Positions 34,798 to 47,337 of a stretch of DNA of 64,000 nt are shown here, piece by piece; positions within the stretch are counted from its first letter, which is position 1, and each line of letters opens with the position of its first letter. A program made the translations under genes and the position numbers. The stretch spans positions 2,440,001 to 2,504,000 of the forward strand of contig JAUTXW010001615.1 of NCBI GenBank assembly GCA_030620095.1, in the 5' to 3' direction. The DNA comes from Kuschelorhynchus macadamiae (lineage: Eukaryota; Arthropoda; Insecta; Coleoptera; Curculionidae). The notes beneath the pieces were generated by a model. It was not told the origin of the DNA. It made no database searches and was given only the letters and a program-made list of their open reading frames with translations.

Positions 34798-35787
34798 AAC
34801 CAATTAAGATTTAAAAAATAGGTGTATAGTTTTCTTGCAAATAATTCGGATATTATTAACTTTTAAGAATTAAAAAAAAAAGATTCTTAGAGAAAGAAAT
34901 TTCCAACCACTCCCGGAACTCTATTTCTATTAAGAATTTAATTTAACGTTTTCAATAAAACTCCGCCATTACGATAAACCAAAACCGACCGTAAGAAGTA
35001 AATAAAAACATACGATTAAATAATCATTTAACAAATTTTACTATGGTAGTATCTAGACATTTGAGGAAAAAATATCCCGCTGAAAATAATGTTTACTAAT
35101 TAATGCTATTGTAAATTAACAATCTTATTTTTTCCAGAATTTTCGTTTATATTTTAAGTCGGATAATTGTTAGACAAAAGTCCCTAAAACTATTTCGTGG
35201 ACATTTTATCACAACTATACTCTATCAGATTATATGACATTGCGATGTTTTTAATTGTTGTAATGTATTCGTTATTTATTATTCAAGCTAACCAAATTTA
35301 GTTTTTTGTTTGCTTCATTTATTAATAACTAACAGATTGTAATTAAAAACATCGGAATGTCATAATTTCATACAGTACAGTTGTGATAAAGTCTCCACTT
35401 GTAGAAATATTTGAAAACTATAAAAAAAATTGTTAATTAACAATAGGTTCATTTTATGAAAAACCAGTGAATTTTTTTTCGGCGGGATATTGGTCCTTCA
35501 AGTGACTATATAATTCCATTCTTTTTTTCTATTTTTAAATTTATATTTGAAACATTTTTTTTTACTTGTTATGGCGGTTTTGTAACGGCGTAGCGCTCTC
35601 CACGCGGAGGTCTATTTTCAGCATTAGACTAAAATTATAGATAACAGAGATAGAATTCCGGAAGCCGGAAATTTTTATCGCAAATTTCTTCATTTTTAAG
35701 AATCTTATTTTAAAATATTTTAAATGTTAATAGTTTTCGAATTATTTGCAAAAACCTAAACTCTTTTTTTATAAATCTTAATTTGTT
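34798..35787. repeat. Large fold-back (palindromic) element, arms about 450-490 bases
   Basis: Left-arm landmarks TTGCAAATAATTCG (about 34836) and ATATCCCGCTGAAA (about 35071) reappear inverted on the right near 35742 and 35484. The centre continues the symmetry (ATGACATTGCGATGTTTTTA against TAAAAACATCGGAATGTCAT, about 35235 and 35345). It is non-coding. Related sequence (TTTAAGTCGGAAAATG, TTGCAATGTTTTTAGTTG) lies inside the hAT element at about 26600-26720. Confidence 0.75.
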
Positions 35788-35959
35788 AATAAATTTGAAA
35801 TAATTTTTTTAGATGTCATTCCTAATCGAATAAGCCCTCCCTCTAGTGAACTAGATTAAACTTCTCTTATAAATGTACCATTCATATGTTAATTTCACTT
35901 CCGTTATGGTTTCGTTATCAAAACCGGTGTGGTTTATCCAAAATTATTTCGTATAAAAA

Positions 35960-36720
35960 AAAAACTCAAACTCCCAAACTCAAATATACTTTATTATTAA
36001 AAGAGCATATAGTCCTTGTCAACAAAGCAAACTCTATAAAAATAAAAACATAAATTATAAACTAAGTAACCAAAAGCCACATATACAATGAGTAATATAT
36101 AATATAATAAAAAAGACATAAAGCTTTTAGGCATAGATTTTAGGCACAGGACCTCAAAATACATGAGTAATAAAAAGAACAAAATATATGGTATGTTCAC
36201 AAACTATCTTCGTAATTATTGTAAGTTATAATATGCTTGTGCCTCCAAGTTACATTTTACCTTTTTCTTAAACAATTTAAGAGAATCTACAGAGAGATAT
36301 AGATTCAAGTATTAAAAGGCAAGTAAGTGTTAAAATTTTATATTTCTCACAAAAAGTTGTTTGCAATGGTCTCGAGCCTCAGCTTTGCATATGTAACGAA
36401 CAGTCCGTTTTTACAAAAAAAGTAGAATTAAAAAGTTGTTGGCTGCAGTAACCTCAAAAGACTATACCATAAGTTAGGTATAGATTTACAAATACAATGT
36501 AAGCTATTTTTGCTGCAGTAATGTCGACCTCATTTGAAATAATACGAACGACATAATTGCCTTTTGCAACTTTTTCATTTAGATTATTTATATGGTTGAT
36601 AAATTTCAAGTTTTTATCAATGTGTATTCTCAAAAATGTGTTGTCAGCCTTAGTATCAGATAGGTAAAGATTATCAAAGTTAAACTTAAACATTTTGCTG
36701 CTAAGGAAAAAATAATTACA
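35960..36720 (-). pseudogene. LINE ORF2 C-terminal fragment
   Basis: The minus frame 36693-36454 reads LRIHIDKNLKFINHINNLN then VRIISNEVDITAAKIAY and NLYLTYGIVF, the post-RT thumb/connector region usual in CR1/Jockey-type ORF2 (LGI.ID..L.W..HI). The remainder to 35960 is decayed, ending near a CTCAAACTC...TTTATT stretch that may be the 3' end. Confidence 0.65.
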
Positions 36721-36749
36721 TCCTTCACTTATATCTAGGTTAGTATGAT

Positions 36750-37400
36750 TGTTTAGTAATGGAGAGAGATAATAAATGTTATATTACCTAATTCAAAATT
36801 TATTTGAAAAAATGAATTCTTAAGTATTTATTTATTTCCCATCGAAAAAGATTAATCTTATATTACTTAATCAAAAGCTTAATGCTGGTTATGCAAAACT
36901 TATCAAAGATTAAGAACATGATTGATTTTCTGAGCATTACACTTGAATTTCCAAAAATATAATTCATCTTTTTGAAGTAGCCAATGTCAATATCTCTTGA
37001 ATTTGTATAGATAAAATATTTTTGAATGAACTAATCGTAGTGAGTGTTTTTTTTAATTGAAAATACTTAATATAAAATATAATTATATTAGTTTAATTTT
37101 GTCGGTGACAAAATATTTGGCACTCATTTCAATAGATTGTTGACATGGTTTTCCGCTGCATTACTCAATGCTGATAAACACTACTCGTTTTTTCATATTC
37201 AAGTATTTGATAATATCCTTTTATCTAGTTTACAATAAAACGATTATTTTTTATTTGTTTTTTTTATTAAACACTTACGTTTTAGTAATGGATACTCCCT
37301 TGGGTGATTCTACATTTTGTATTTCCAAAACTCTGAGAACAGGTTGATCATTTTGCTAGCCACACAATTTTTGGGTATAAATGCACCATTCCACCTTTTT
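36750..37400. other. Non-coding stretch, nothing recognised
   Basis: AT-rich DNA without identified structure. Confidence 0.35.
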
Positions 37401-37414
37401 TAACATTTTTTTTA

Positions 37415-37645
37415 ATATTCTTGCTATTGGAGCACTCCGGCAGTATGCTGAATATCCCCTGAAAACTTCATCCAAATTGGTCAGACCATCCCGGAGTAAT
37501 CGACGTACAAACAAATAAAACAACAAAATAGCCGCCATTTTTTTTTTTTAATATGCTTGCTATGGGTCTACTCCGACAGTATCCTGAATATCCCCTGAAA
37601 TTTTCATTCAAATTGGTCAAACCATCGCAGAGTAATCGATGATGT
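37415..37645 (+). repeat. Tandem duplication of a 130-bp repeat
   Basis: Two adjacent copies (about 37415-37510 and 37543-37640) share TGAATATCCCCTGAAA, CAAATTGGTCARACCATC and GAGTAATCGA, separated by AATAGCCGCCATTTT. The sequence resembles dispersed insect repeats ending in a CCATTTT motif; the family is not identified. Confidence 0.7.
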
Positions 37646-38117
37646 ATGTAATGAAGGTAGTCGATTAATATTATTCATACTAAATTTTCATTTTTCGAAA
37701 ATGTCAAGTAAAATACTAGATTTTGAAGTTGCGCATTTTCATGAGCACCCTGTATACATAAAAGGATAGCAAAAGAGATAGTTTTTAGCAAATGGGATTA
37801 TAGGTCCGTTACACACCTCAATGATTTAGTTTGAAAAGGGTGTTTCTTAAAACTGTAGTACTAATGTCTCCTTATATTACTGTTCAATTTTTAGCCAAGG
37901 AAAAAAGTTATAACTTTGTATTACATCTTAGCCAGTTATTTTTTTAGATTTGTTATGTCTTATTTTAATTCATCTGTTTACAACATTTATTAAACAATTT
38001 ACAGTAACGTAACAAAAATAATTTATATAATTTTTTATTTATTTCTTTAAGAAAATATTTTAAAGATTCTTATTCTTTCTATTGATTTATATAAAAAATT
38101 CTTCAAATTTTTTAATT

Positions 38118-38402
38118 TCATGGTATATATATTTTTTTACATTCTTTCCTAAACTCATGTTTGTTTTCCATATTTTTTAATCTAATTGGAATGATATTTT
38201 TGGACCCAAATACTTTTAGACTGGTGTTATTGTAGCTAACAAATTTCTTTTTGTGAATATATGTTGTCAACGATATACAAAGTTCCAATGTTATAGACTC
38301 CATTTGTAAACAGTAATTCTTATGAATAGAATCTATTCTTATTATAAAAAATTTTTGTGTAACATTTAACTTTGCGCTATTATATATGCCTCCACATACC
38401 AA
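38118..38402 (-). pseudogene. Possible LINE ORF2 C-terminal tail
   Basis: A 94-codon frame with YIHKKKFVSYNNTSLKVFG-like composition and a Lys-rich end, preceded by SITLELCISL. It resembles the extreme C-terminus of CR1/Jockey-type ORF2 proteins (IHNYNTRNK-like then short helices), but no diagnostic motif is preserved. It could be chance. Confidence 0.25.
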
Positions 38403-38529
38403 TATACCTCAGCGAATTAGAAATTCTTAAAGAGTTTTATAAATGATTATAGGCGTTTTAGAATTTTTGACTGTTTAGACTTACTATTATGTACGGAAGC
38501 GTATAAATGCGACAATTTTTTATATTTAT

Positions 38530-38802
38530 AAATTCCGACTTTAAAGTCGGAATTTAACTAGATTCTGAGTTTAAAGTCAGAATTTAACAAAATTCTGAGT
38601 TTAAAGTGAGAATTTAACAAAATTCTGAGTTTAAAGACAGAATTTAACAAAATTATGAGTTTAAACTTGAAATTTAACTAAATTCTGAGTTTAAAGTCAG
38701 AAATGAACTAAATTCTGAGTTTAAAGTCGGAATTTAACTAAATTCTGAGATTAAAGTGAGAATTTAAAAAAATTTGAGTTTAAAGTCGGAATTTAATAAA
38801 AT
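38530..38802 (+). repeat. 30-bp minisatellite array, forward orientation
   Basis: About nine units of the form AAATTCTGAGTTTAAAGTCAGAATTTAACT, each itself partly palindromic (TTCTGA/TCAGAA). The reverse complement of the same array lies at 39706-40006, so the two bracket about 900 bases just upstream of the GH48 gene. Confidence 0.88.
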
Positions 38803-38829
38803 TATGCATTTTTGACACCTCCCTTGAAA

Positions 38830-39451
38830 CTCGAAATTGGTGTCAGGAGATAGATAATTAAATATAAAGACAGAGAAGTGATAAGTGAAAATTCACTTCG
38901 TTGCAAGTAAACTCATTTGAGATTTACCGAGCTTCAAAGGGTCAGAATTGTCATTGTTCAAGCGCCATTTTCTCGAAAACTTAACAAAATATAAAAATTA
39001 ACAAAATATAAGGCATTTAATTTAAAAAACGAATGATGCCTCCGGTTTGAGGTAGAAGCGGCAACAGCGCGCAATATAAAATATTTTATAACGAGAGTAT
39101 ATTATGTTCACCTATGGCCAGAGCCAAATTCTCAAAATATCCTATTCGTTGGGTTTCCAGATATTTCCAATAAGGCACTTAACTTAAATCACCCTGAAAC
39201 CCATGGGGAGATCTGTCAGTACGCTTCGTTTTTACTTCTAAAAGCGAGACACCCTTACATATCGTTGAAACATAATTGAACCGTTTCCTAAGACTTATTT
39301 ATCGTTTTGTATTACCTTTTTTATTTTGTGAACCTTTTAATGTATATGTTTTCTGGTAAGTATATGCTGTTTTTTTATTTTTTTATGTACCTTTTTGTGC
39401 ATATGTGTTGTATATATGTTTTTTTTGGCTTTTTTTCAGCAATAGAAATAA

Positions 39452-39456
<5 letters not shown>
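38830..39456. other. Spacer between inverted minisatellites
   Basis: Non-coding. Part (about 38930-39150) resembles 18960-19200, so it is a dispersed repeat. No gene was seen. Confidence 0.4.

Positions 39457-39510
<54 letters not shown>
39457..39510. repeat. (TA)n microsatellite
   Basis: About 26 TA units between the two inverted minisatellite arrays. Confidence 0.9.
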
Positions 39511-39705
39511 GAATGTTTAATTTGTCAGAGATTTAATTAAAACTCAAAAATCAAAATAGGAAACTTTTATTTTGTACCCTCCTCCTTTTATCATTTTTTA
39601 ACTATCTGTAGTTTGGTGGAACAATTCATAGCGCATTTGCCATTCTTCAAACAAGAATATTGAACTTGTTTTTTCGGTTCCAGTCTTTTATGCAATCGTA
39701 CAGAC

Positions 39706-40006
39706 TAAATTCTGACTTTAAACTCAGAGTTTTGTTAAATTTCGACTTTAAACTCAGAATTTTGTTAAATTCTGACTTTCAACCCAGAATTTTAATAAAT
39801 TCTGACTTTAAACTCAGAATTTAGTTAAATTCTTACTTTAAACTCAGAATGTATATTAAATTCTGACTTTAAACTCAGAATTGTGTTAAATTTTGACTTT
39901 AAACTCAGAGTTTGGTTAAATTCTTACTTTAAACTCAGAATTTAGTTAAATTCCGACTTTACACTCAGAATTTTGTTAAATTCCGACTTTAAACTCAGAA
40001 TTGAGA
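39706..40006 (-). repeat. 30-bp minisatellite array, inverted orientation
   Basis: About ten units of TTCTGACTTTAAACTCAGAA with a TTTNGTTAAA linker, the reverse complement of the array at 38530-38802. It ends about 70 bases before the splice acceptor of the first GH48 coding exon, so it lies in the 5' UTR intron or the promoter-proximal region. Confidence 0.88.
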
Positions 40007-40079
40007 AGTAAAAAAAATTGTGGCCCTTCTACACTTCTGTAATTATGCATTTGATTATTAAAACAATTTTCTCTTCCAG

Positions 40080-40293
40080 ATACGAATATGAAGTTGTTTG
40101 CACTACTTGCCATATCTCTGGTGGTCAGCGTCCACGCTGGCACTTACACCGACCGTTTCTTGGAACAGTACAACAAGATCAAAAGCTCTTCAAATGGGTA
40201 CTTCTCAAGTGAGGGTGTTCCATACCACAGCGTTGAGACTCTAATCGTCGAAGCTCCTGATCAAGGACATGAAACTACTTCTGAAGCTTACAG
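40080..40293 (+). CDS. GH48 exon with start codon and signal peptide
   Basis: The acceptor TTTTCTCTTCCAG ends at 40079, eight bases before the ATG at 40088. An upstream untranslated exon is therefore expected, and the promoter is not in this immediate region. The exon codes residues 1-68 plus two bases (signal peptide, VEAP at 54-57, TTSEA with E66) and ends at TACAG before GTTAGT. An intron of about 9.4 kb follows. Confidence 0.93.
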
Positions 40294-43200
40294 GTTAGTT
40301 GATACACATAAAACACCGAACTGTTACTCATTTATACTCTATAAGTAATATGAACTGCTGGACAAAACCAGGACTCCAAACAATATTTTTCCCATTGAAA
40401 TTTGCCCTCAATTAATTCCCAGCTGAAAATTTATTTCACTTTGAACATCCCAAATAATAGGGCTTCCTGAGGTGGGCTAAACTTTAGGGAGCAAAAAAGA
40501 GTGCGTCGTACAGAATTTCACTTCTTCTCCTTAAACATTAAATTTGGTTTAGCTGTGTCATTAGAATCAACAAGCTTTTCCATTTCGAACTAAAAATTGT
40601 TTTCTAGAACATTAAATGCTGCGTTCAGGGAGCAACTAATTTTAAATTCCTATGCATAGATCACGCAAAAAAAACCCAAAGTAGTCTTCGCCCTCATTTT
40701 CCACTAAGTGCTTCTTCTGCAGTCTCAGGACGTTTGAAACCAAGTTCACCGTATTCGTCTGGGGAATTGAATTTCTATACAATTTGATCCTTCATTTTGG
40801 TTTTAAAAACAACAAAGTTTTACACACGTCAAAAAATGTCATAATTTTGTTAAATGTTAAACTTAGACCAGGGAAGTTTAAAAAAAAATAAGTTTCCAGA
40901 GAGTTCCAATATTTTAAAACCAGGGGCGTGCGGTGAAATTTCAAGAAAGGGACGCAATTATTAGAAACTTACCTATTTGTAATGTAATTCGATTCTTCGA
41001 TCATTTTTTGCAAATTCGTCAATGACGTCACCATAAAAACGTCGATGCTCCGACGTATTTTGGAGAAGTTTATTTTCAATGGACAACAGCGATGTATGCG
41101 AAAGTCTTTCTTGCCCCGTTTTTATACGTTTACGTGTTGAAAGATTGTGTTCTACTGATGAACTTCTATCAGTACTAATTCACACAATTTCGACATTTCG
41201 GTGTAGGCATCTTCCCACTCCTAGTCTTTTAAAAATTGCATTAGTTCCTTAGCGTTATTTTTTGCGCTAATTTCATCACTTTCGTAAATCACTTTTAGTT
41301 CAGATCGCAGTAACACTCGGTCGAAGAACTGGCCATAATGAAGAAGAAGAGATTTAAACGCATCTTCTGGAAAAGTTTTTCATTTAAATGCATCAAAATT
41401 GCAGAGCTCGAGGATTTTAAAATCATTTAAACCGTTAATATAGTTTATTTGTTGCTGAATTTGATCGATTATTTCATAAAAGAGGCGTCTGTATGATGTT
41501 TGAACATCTCCCACACTTGTCTTGTGGCTCTACATTTAACGTCATCGTGTTCTCCCAAAATAGGTCAAAGTCATCTCTTTTTTGGCTTAACATGGACTTA
41601 AAATCATCCACTTTTTTTAGGCAAAAAGCAATATCATTTGTTCCAGTTTGTAATATATTAAAAACATTGTCCGAGAATGGAAATATTTCTGAAAATATGC
41701 TCAAAAAATAATTAAAATTAAAATCTCGTTTCAAACAGTCCAAAAACCCCCTCGAAATATTTATTACTTCTGAGTCCCACGTTTCATTATTTTCTATTAT
41801 ATTCTCAAATAGTTCAATCAGTGATTCACGATTTTCAGATACTTTTAACACAAGTCTTCCATTATAGTTCCACCTTGTAGGAGCTACTTTGGGCAATCAT
41901 TTGTGGACAATGGAGTCCAAAGCTTGTGTACGTTTAGACTGGGATAAAACTAAATTTAATTTATGAGCAAAACAATGAACAAACACAGCACTTGGGAAAG
42001 TTTCTCGAACTTTAGCTTGCAGACACTTAGGGGGTAGCCCCATCATAGCTTTGAGCAACTAATTTTTTCTCTCCATTAATTTCTTTAGTAACGTTATAAA
42101 CTACGGTATATAATGCATCTGCTGTACGATTTTCGGACACATTCTTAAAACCTAAAAATCGCTCTTGAATACTTCTGTCTGTTTTAACGTACCGTATTAC
42201 TATAGATAATTGACTAAAATTAGTGATATCAGTTGTTTCGTCCAGAACAATAGCAATGAACCGTGCCTCGCCAACCTTCTGCTTAATTCTTTTTAGAATA
42301 ATGGTTGGAACAGCGGAAATTAAATCATTCTGGATTCGATTCGACGTTCCGCGAAAAACGCTAGACTGCTCTAAATGATTTTTTAAGCAATCATCATATT
42401 TAGCCATTAAACTAAGTAAATTTTCAAAATTTCCTCTATTTGAAGAAACCCTTGTTTCGTCATGACCTCTAAATCCCAATTCGTGCTGTCCGAGAAAACA
42501 AACAACATTGATAAGTCTTCTTAATATTTGCCTATTTTTATGGACTAGTTCATTGTGTTGGCGGTGACTAATTTCCAACTGTTTATTAAGGGCGTGTCTA
42601 ATTCTGGTTTTGCCGAAGACTTTTTCTTTTATGAAGGCCTGCAAATGGGCTTTGGACATAATGTGTCTTTCTACAGCTTTATGGAAATGGTTTAAATCGG
42701 GAAAACCAGTTTTATTCCAGAGACATTTTTCATTTTTAAAAAGTAAATATGGCCAACAAAATAAACTACTTATATTTTCTGTGGTTAAATTTTTCATAGG
42801 TGGTTTTGCCCTTCCTTTGGAAATTATTTGAAGCTTATCAGCGCAGTTTAATGTTGAAAATCCTTTTATTATTAAGACACACACCACACACACTCTTCTT
42901 ACTAAATTCTCCCAACATTTTTAACGTTATTACCGACAGCCGAAGTTGACGGTATTTGCTTAACCACATCCGTATTATTGTCTTCCATATCGCACCATAC
43001 ACGACGGGACGTACGTATCACACAACACACAGATAGCCGTTCAAACAAAGAACCTACTCCAACGATAGCTTCTGCCACCAAGCACGCGACTGAAATGCAA
43101 AAATTGCAAACAGCCGGTGGAAAGTTCAATAACCTCTGGCTCGATTCACAGAAAATCAAGCATACAGGACTTGGCTGCAGAGAATCTGGCGGCCCGCATG

Positions 43201-46200
43201 GGTTCTATTCGATATTCTATTGTGGCTGGGTCGGAGTCAAGGCCGCATTTGTTATGGGCTTCATAATTAAGATAATATTTTAGCATTTTTAATATAAACT
43301 AAATTAATGGTTTCCTATTTCAAAAATTACAGTTTAGAAGATGTTTTGTAACTTTTTTTGGGGAAGCACTGCTTCCCTTGCCTCCATGGACTGCACGCCC
43401 CTGCTGTCAAATATATTTCAATAATTTTAGGTAGTTTAAATTTATGGCTACTTTCTAAAAACTCAAAGACTTTTATATCTTTAAAATTTCGGAATCGTTG
43501 TATTACACCTTGATACTACACCATATTTTTGATATCGTGAAAAGCATTGCAATAGGCGTTAAATTATTCATCTCGTCGGACTTACTACCTCGTTAGAACT
43601 TGTCAAAATTTACCTAGTTGAATAGATTCATTTTTCTGTTGCTGAACGAACTTCATTAAAGTACACCATACAGATCTAAAACATCGACGAACGGGGAAGG
43701 TATGTCAAAAGCAGGCCGTTTCCATGGATATACAGAGTTGTAGCCAACCGAGGAATGATTATTGCACCGTTTCCATAGTTACTCACATTCTTTTCATAGA
43801 CTCAAATTCGTGTGCCAAACTTTATATGTAAAAAGTTTAAAACACAAATTAAGACTTCCCTTTACTATGTTTTTTGATAAGAAAATATGTTGATTGTGAG
43901 TCAGATTTGGAAGCTGAGTCACTGCAGATGAAGCCACAGTAACAAAGAAGTCGTTTATATCTTCAACTGGTTTATCAATTCTCTTATTTTTTTCATAGAT
44001 TAGTTCTTTTTTTATTTAAATCACTCCAACAATATTTGGCAATATTATTGTAATTTTATTTTTGCATTTTTTTTTAAGTTTCCCTTTCCTAAAATTGTTT
44101 TTTGTTTCTAAATTATGTGGAGTTTTGTGGTATAGTCGAGTGCGGTCTTATCGTGCGGGTCCAAATGAATCAAATCAGAAAACACAGTGAATACCAAAAT
44201 GTTGTGTGATTCTTTTATCGAGCTATTAAATCTCGATGGGCTATTTACAAATACACAGAGAGAAAGAAAATAGTTTTTTTTATTATATTACGCAATTTTA
44301 TTAAGATAGCCACTTAATATCTAATATATAAAATTCTCGTGTCACGGTGTTTGTTACCAAACTCCTCCGAAACGGCTAAACCGATTTTCATAAAATTTTC
44401 TGTGCTTATTGGGTAGGTCTGAGAATCAGCCAACATCTATTTTTCACACCCCTAAAAATTAAGGGTGGTTCACCCCAAAAATTTTTTTTTTAATTTTTGG
44501 ACAAAATTGTTTGTTTTTATTTTTTCACGATTCAGCATTAAAAAATACATACAACCCTAAATTTTCACCCTTCTACCATCAACCCCTATTTTTTAATAGC
44601 TATTTTTGTATTATTCACGTTATTTACAATTTTTTCGAGTCCCGTTGTAAACTACTTTTTTTTTTATTTTCTACCACATTTTTTTTATATTTCCTTAAAA
44701 ATCGGGTATTACATATTTAGTTTCAGGTTTTTTTTTAAAGAAAATTATTTTTGTTCTTTTATGTTATTAAAAATATTTATTGATTTAGCTGGCGGTCCCG
44801 CATAAATAAATCATTTTGAATTGAATTTCCCGTACAGCAACGCAACCGCAACCCCACATACACGGGTTATACGCGCCTGCGCAAGTATCAAATCAACTCT
44901 ACGGAGTACTCAGACAGGATGAAACCTGTATTGTTTTGTTTTTAATATAGTTTTTTTGTTTTAATTGTGTCTCGACTGATACGCCTCTCAAGTTAATTTA
45001 CTTCAGTTCAGTTAATAATTAATAATAGACATTTATTTTGTGCCAACAACGCCCTTACTTTAAAGGTATGTAATTTATTATACTTTAACATTTTGTGGAA
45101 ATAAAGTGATGGACAGTTGTTTTGCTAAATAAAATTTATCCAAATTATCTGTTTTAAACGTTAACTTTTGAAGGAGTTGAGTTACCAAATTGAAAGAGAG
45201 GGTTGAAATAAATATATTCTAACAGCGAAAAAAATGAGTAATATATTTTATGAGAGTGTTAATTTCAATTTTAGGACTCACTTTGCAATTGAACAAAAAA
45301 TTCAAGTCATTTAATAAATTTATTTTATGAAGGGGTTTTATGATGTTGAAGTAGCTATTCCATCGACAGCGGTTTTTAGGGTTCCGTACCCAAAGGGTAA
45401 AAACGGGAACCCTATTACTAAGAGTCTGCTGTCCGTCCGTCCGTCTGTCACCAGGCTATATCTCATGAACCGTAATAGACGGACTGACCAAAAATATTGT
45501 ACACTCCATTGCGCTGAGAGAATAATCTTTGTTTATTTTTTAAATGCCATAATAATTAGTAGTAGTGTCAAGCTATCAAAATCTGTAATTTAATATATTT
45601 GGTATTTTAATAAAGATTACTATATTAACTTAAATAAAGTATGCTTCAATTGTCTACAACGCTTCATTACTCTTTCAAATTCCCACACACTTATGGTGTC
45701 AGATACTTTTAAAAACATTTCCTATTGTGTATGGCAAAACAACGTTTGCCGGGTCAGCTAGTTATTTTATATATTAAATGTCGAGGGACTAAATAAGAAA
45801 ATTCGCTAAATATGTATTTGGTTAAAATTTTTTGGTTAACAAAAACAAGAATACACAAATAGGCAAGGGCCTTAATAAAGTCGGAAGGCGGTTCGAATCA
45901 ATGGAACAATCAGGATATGTTCTGTTTATACAGCCACTTAATGAAAGTGAGATTTTTTATCAATGACCAAAAATTATGAGCCCCACTTGACCCAAAAATC
46001 TAAACACTTATACAGTGTCATCTATTTAAATGCGAGCCACCCCCGTGCAAAGAAAACTTGTTTTTTTTGTATTGTGATAACAAAAAAATTTATTTTGCAA
46101 AAATATTATACACTTTTGTTAAAAACACAAGATAATTAGTTATTACTTCCCTAGTGATATTTTTTCAGATCTTTACGTTTAAGGGTCCCTAGATGCCGGA

Positions 46201-46311
46201 AAATATGTTTTCTCAATTCCGTCTGTCTGTAGGTATGTCTGTCCGTCAGTCTGTTTGTTCGCGGCAAATTTCAGTACAAAATTAAGGGTCATGCATGCGA
46301 AAAATACGGGC

Positions 46312-46364
<53 letters not shown>

Positions 46365-47283
46365 AAAGTTTCAATTTTTTTTTTCTTGGGGTAGCTGTCT
46401 GGGGCTGAAGTAAAACGCGTTTTTTACTTTACGTTAATTTACTGTTTCATTTTTCAAGGCTACAATACAAAACAGAACTTTAGAATATTGCACCAGCTCT
46501 CGAAATTAAGCTTTAACGTTTTTTTAATATTGAAAATTATATACAATATCTATATAAAGACATCAAGGAAGAGGGATGAAAGATTTTAACATTTCTGGTT
46601 GACTAAAAAATGTCTTTTTTTTTGAATTATTACTTTCATGTTCTATTTTCGGTGTCTACATTTTACTTAACTACTTAATTTAATTACTAATTCTATGTTT
46701 TATTTGTGGTAAATTATGCTTGTTAAAATATTAGGATTCTACATTTATGGTCAAATTAGTTTATGAAAATTAATTTAAATTTAATTAATACTCTAGGACT
46801 TACATGCAAGGTGAGTTTTTTACTACATCTAGCTTCTGTGTGAAACATTCTACTATATAACACAAAAATGAAAAAAATTTTAACAAGCATAATTTACCAC
46901 AAATAAAACATAGAATTAGTAATTAAATTAAGTAGTTAAGTAAAATGTAGGCACAGAAAATAGAAAATGAAAGTAATAATTCAAAAAAAGACATTTTTCA
47001 GTCAACCAGAAATGTTAAAATCTTTCATCTCTCTTCCTTGATATCTTTATATAGATATTGTATATAATTTTCATTATTAAAAAAAGGTTAAATCTTAATT
47101 TAGAGAGCTGGTGCAATATTATAAAGTTCTGTTTTGTATTGTAGCCTTGAAAAAGGAAACAATAAATTTCCGAAAGCTCGGCGTATGTAAAAAACGAGTT
47201 TTACTTCAGCCCCAGACCGCTATCCCCAATAAAAAAATTGAAACTTTTTTGTTCACTAGTTCGGTCGTGACTACCCTCCCACC

Positions 47284-47337
<54 letters not shown>

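Noticed and set aside
38530..40006. CRISPR-like array
   Set aside because: Units are contiguous and near-identical without unique spacers, and the genome is eukaryotic.
41040..43160. Host zinc-finger MYM-type gene in GH48 intron 1
   Set aside because: Terminal repeats, stops and a second copy at 9.4-14.3 kb show it is a hAT transposase, not a host ZMYM1 gene.
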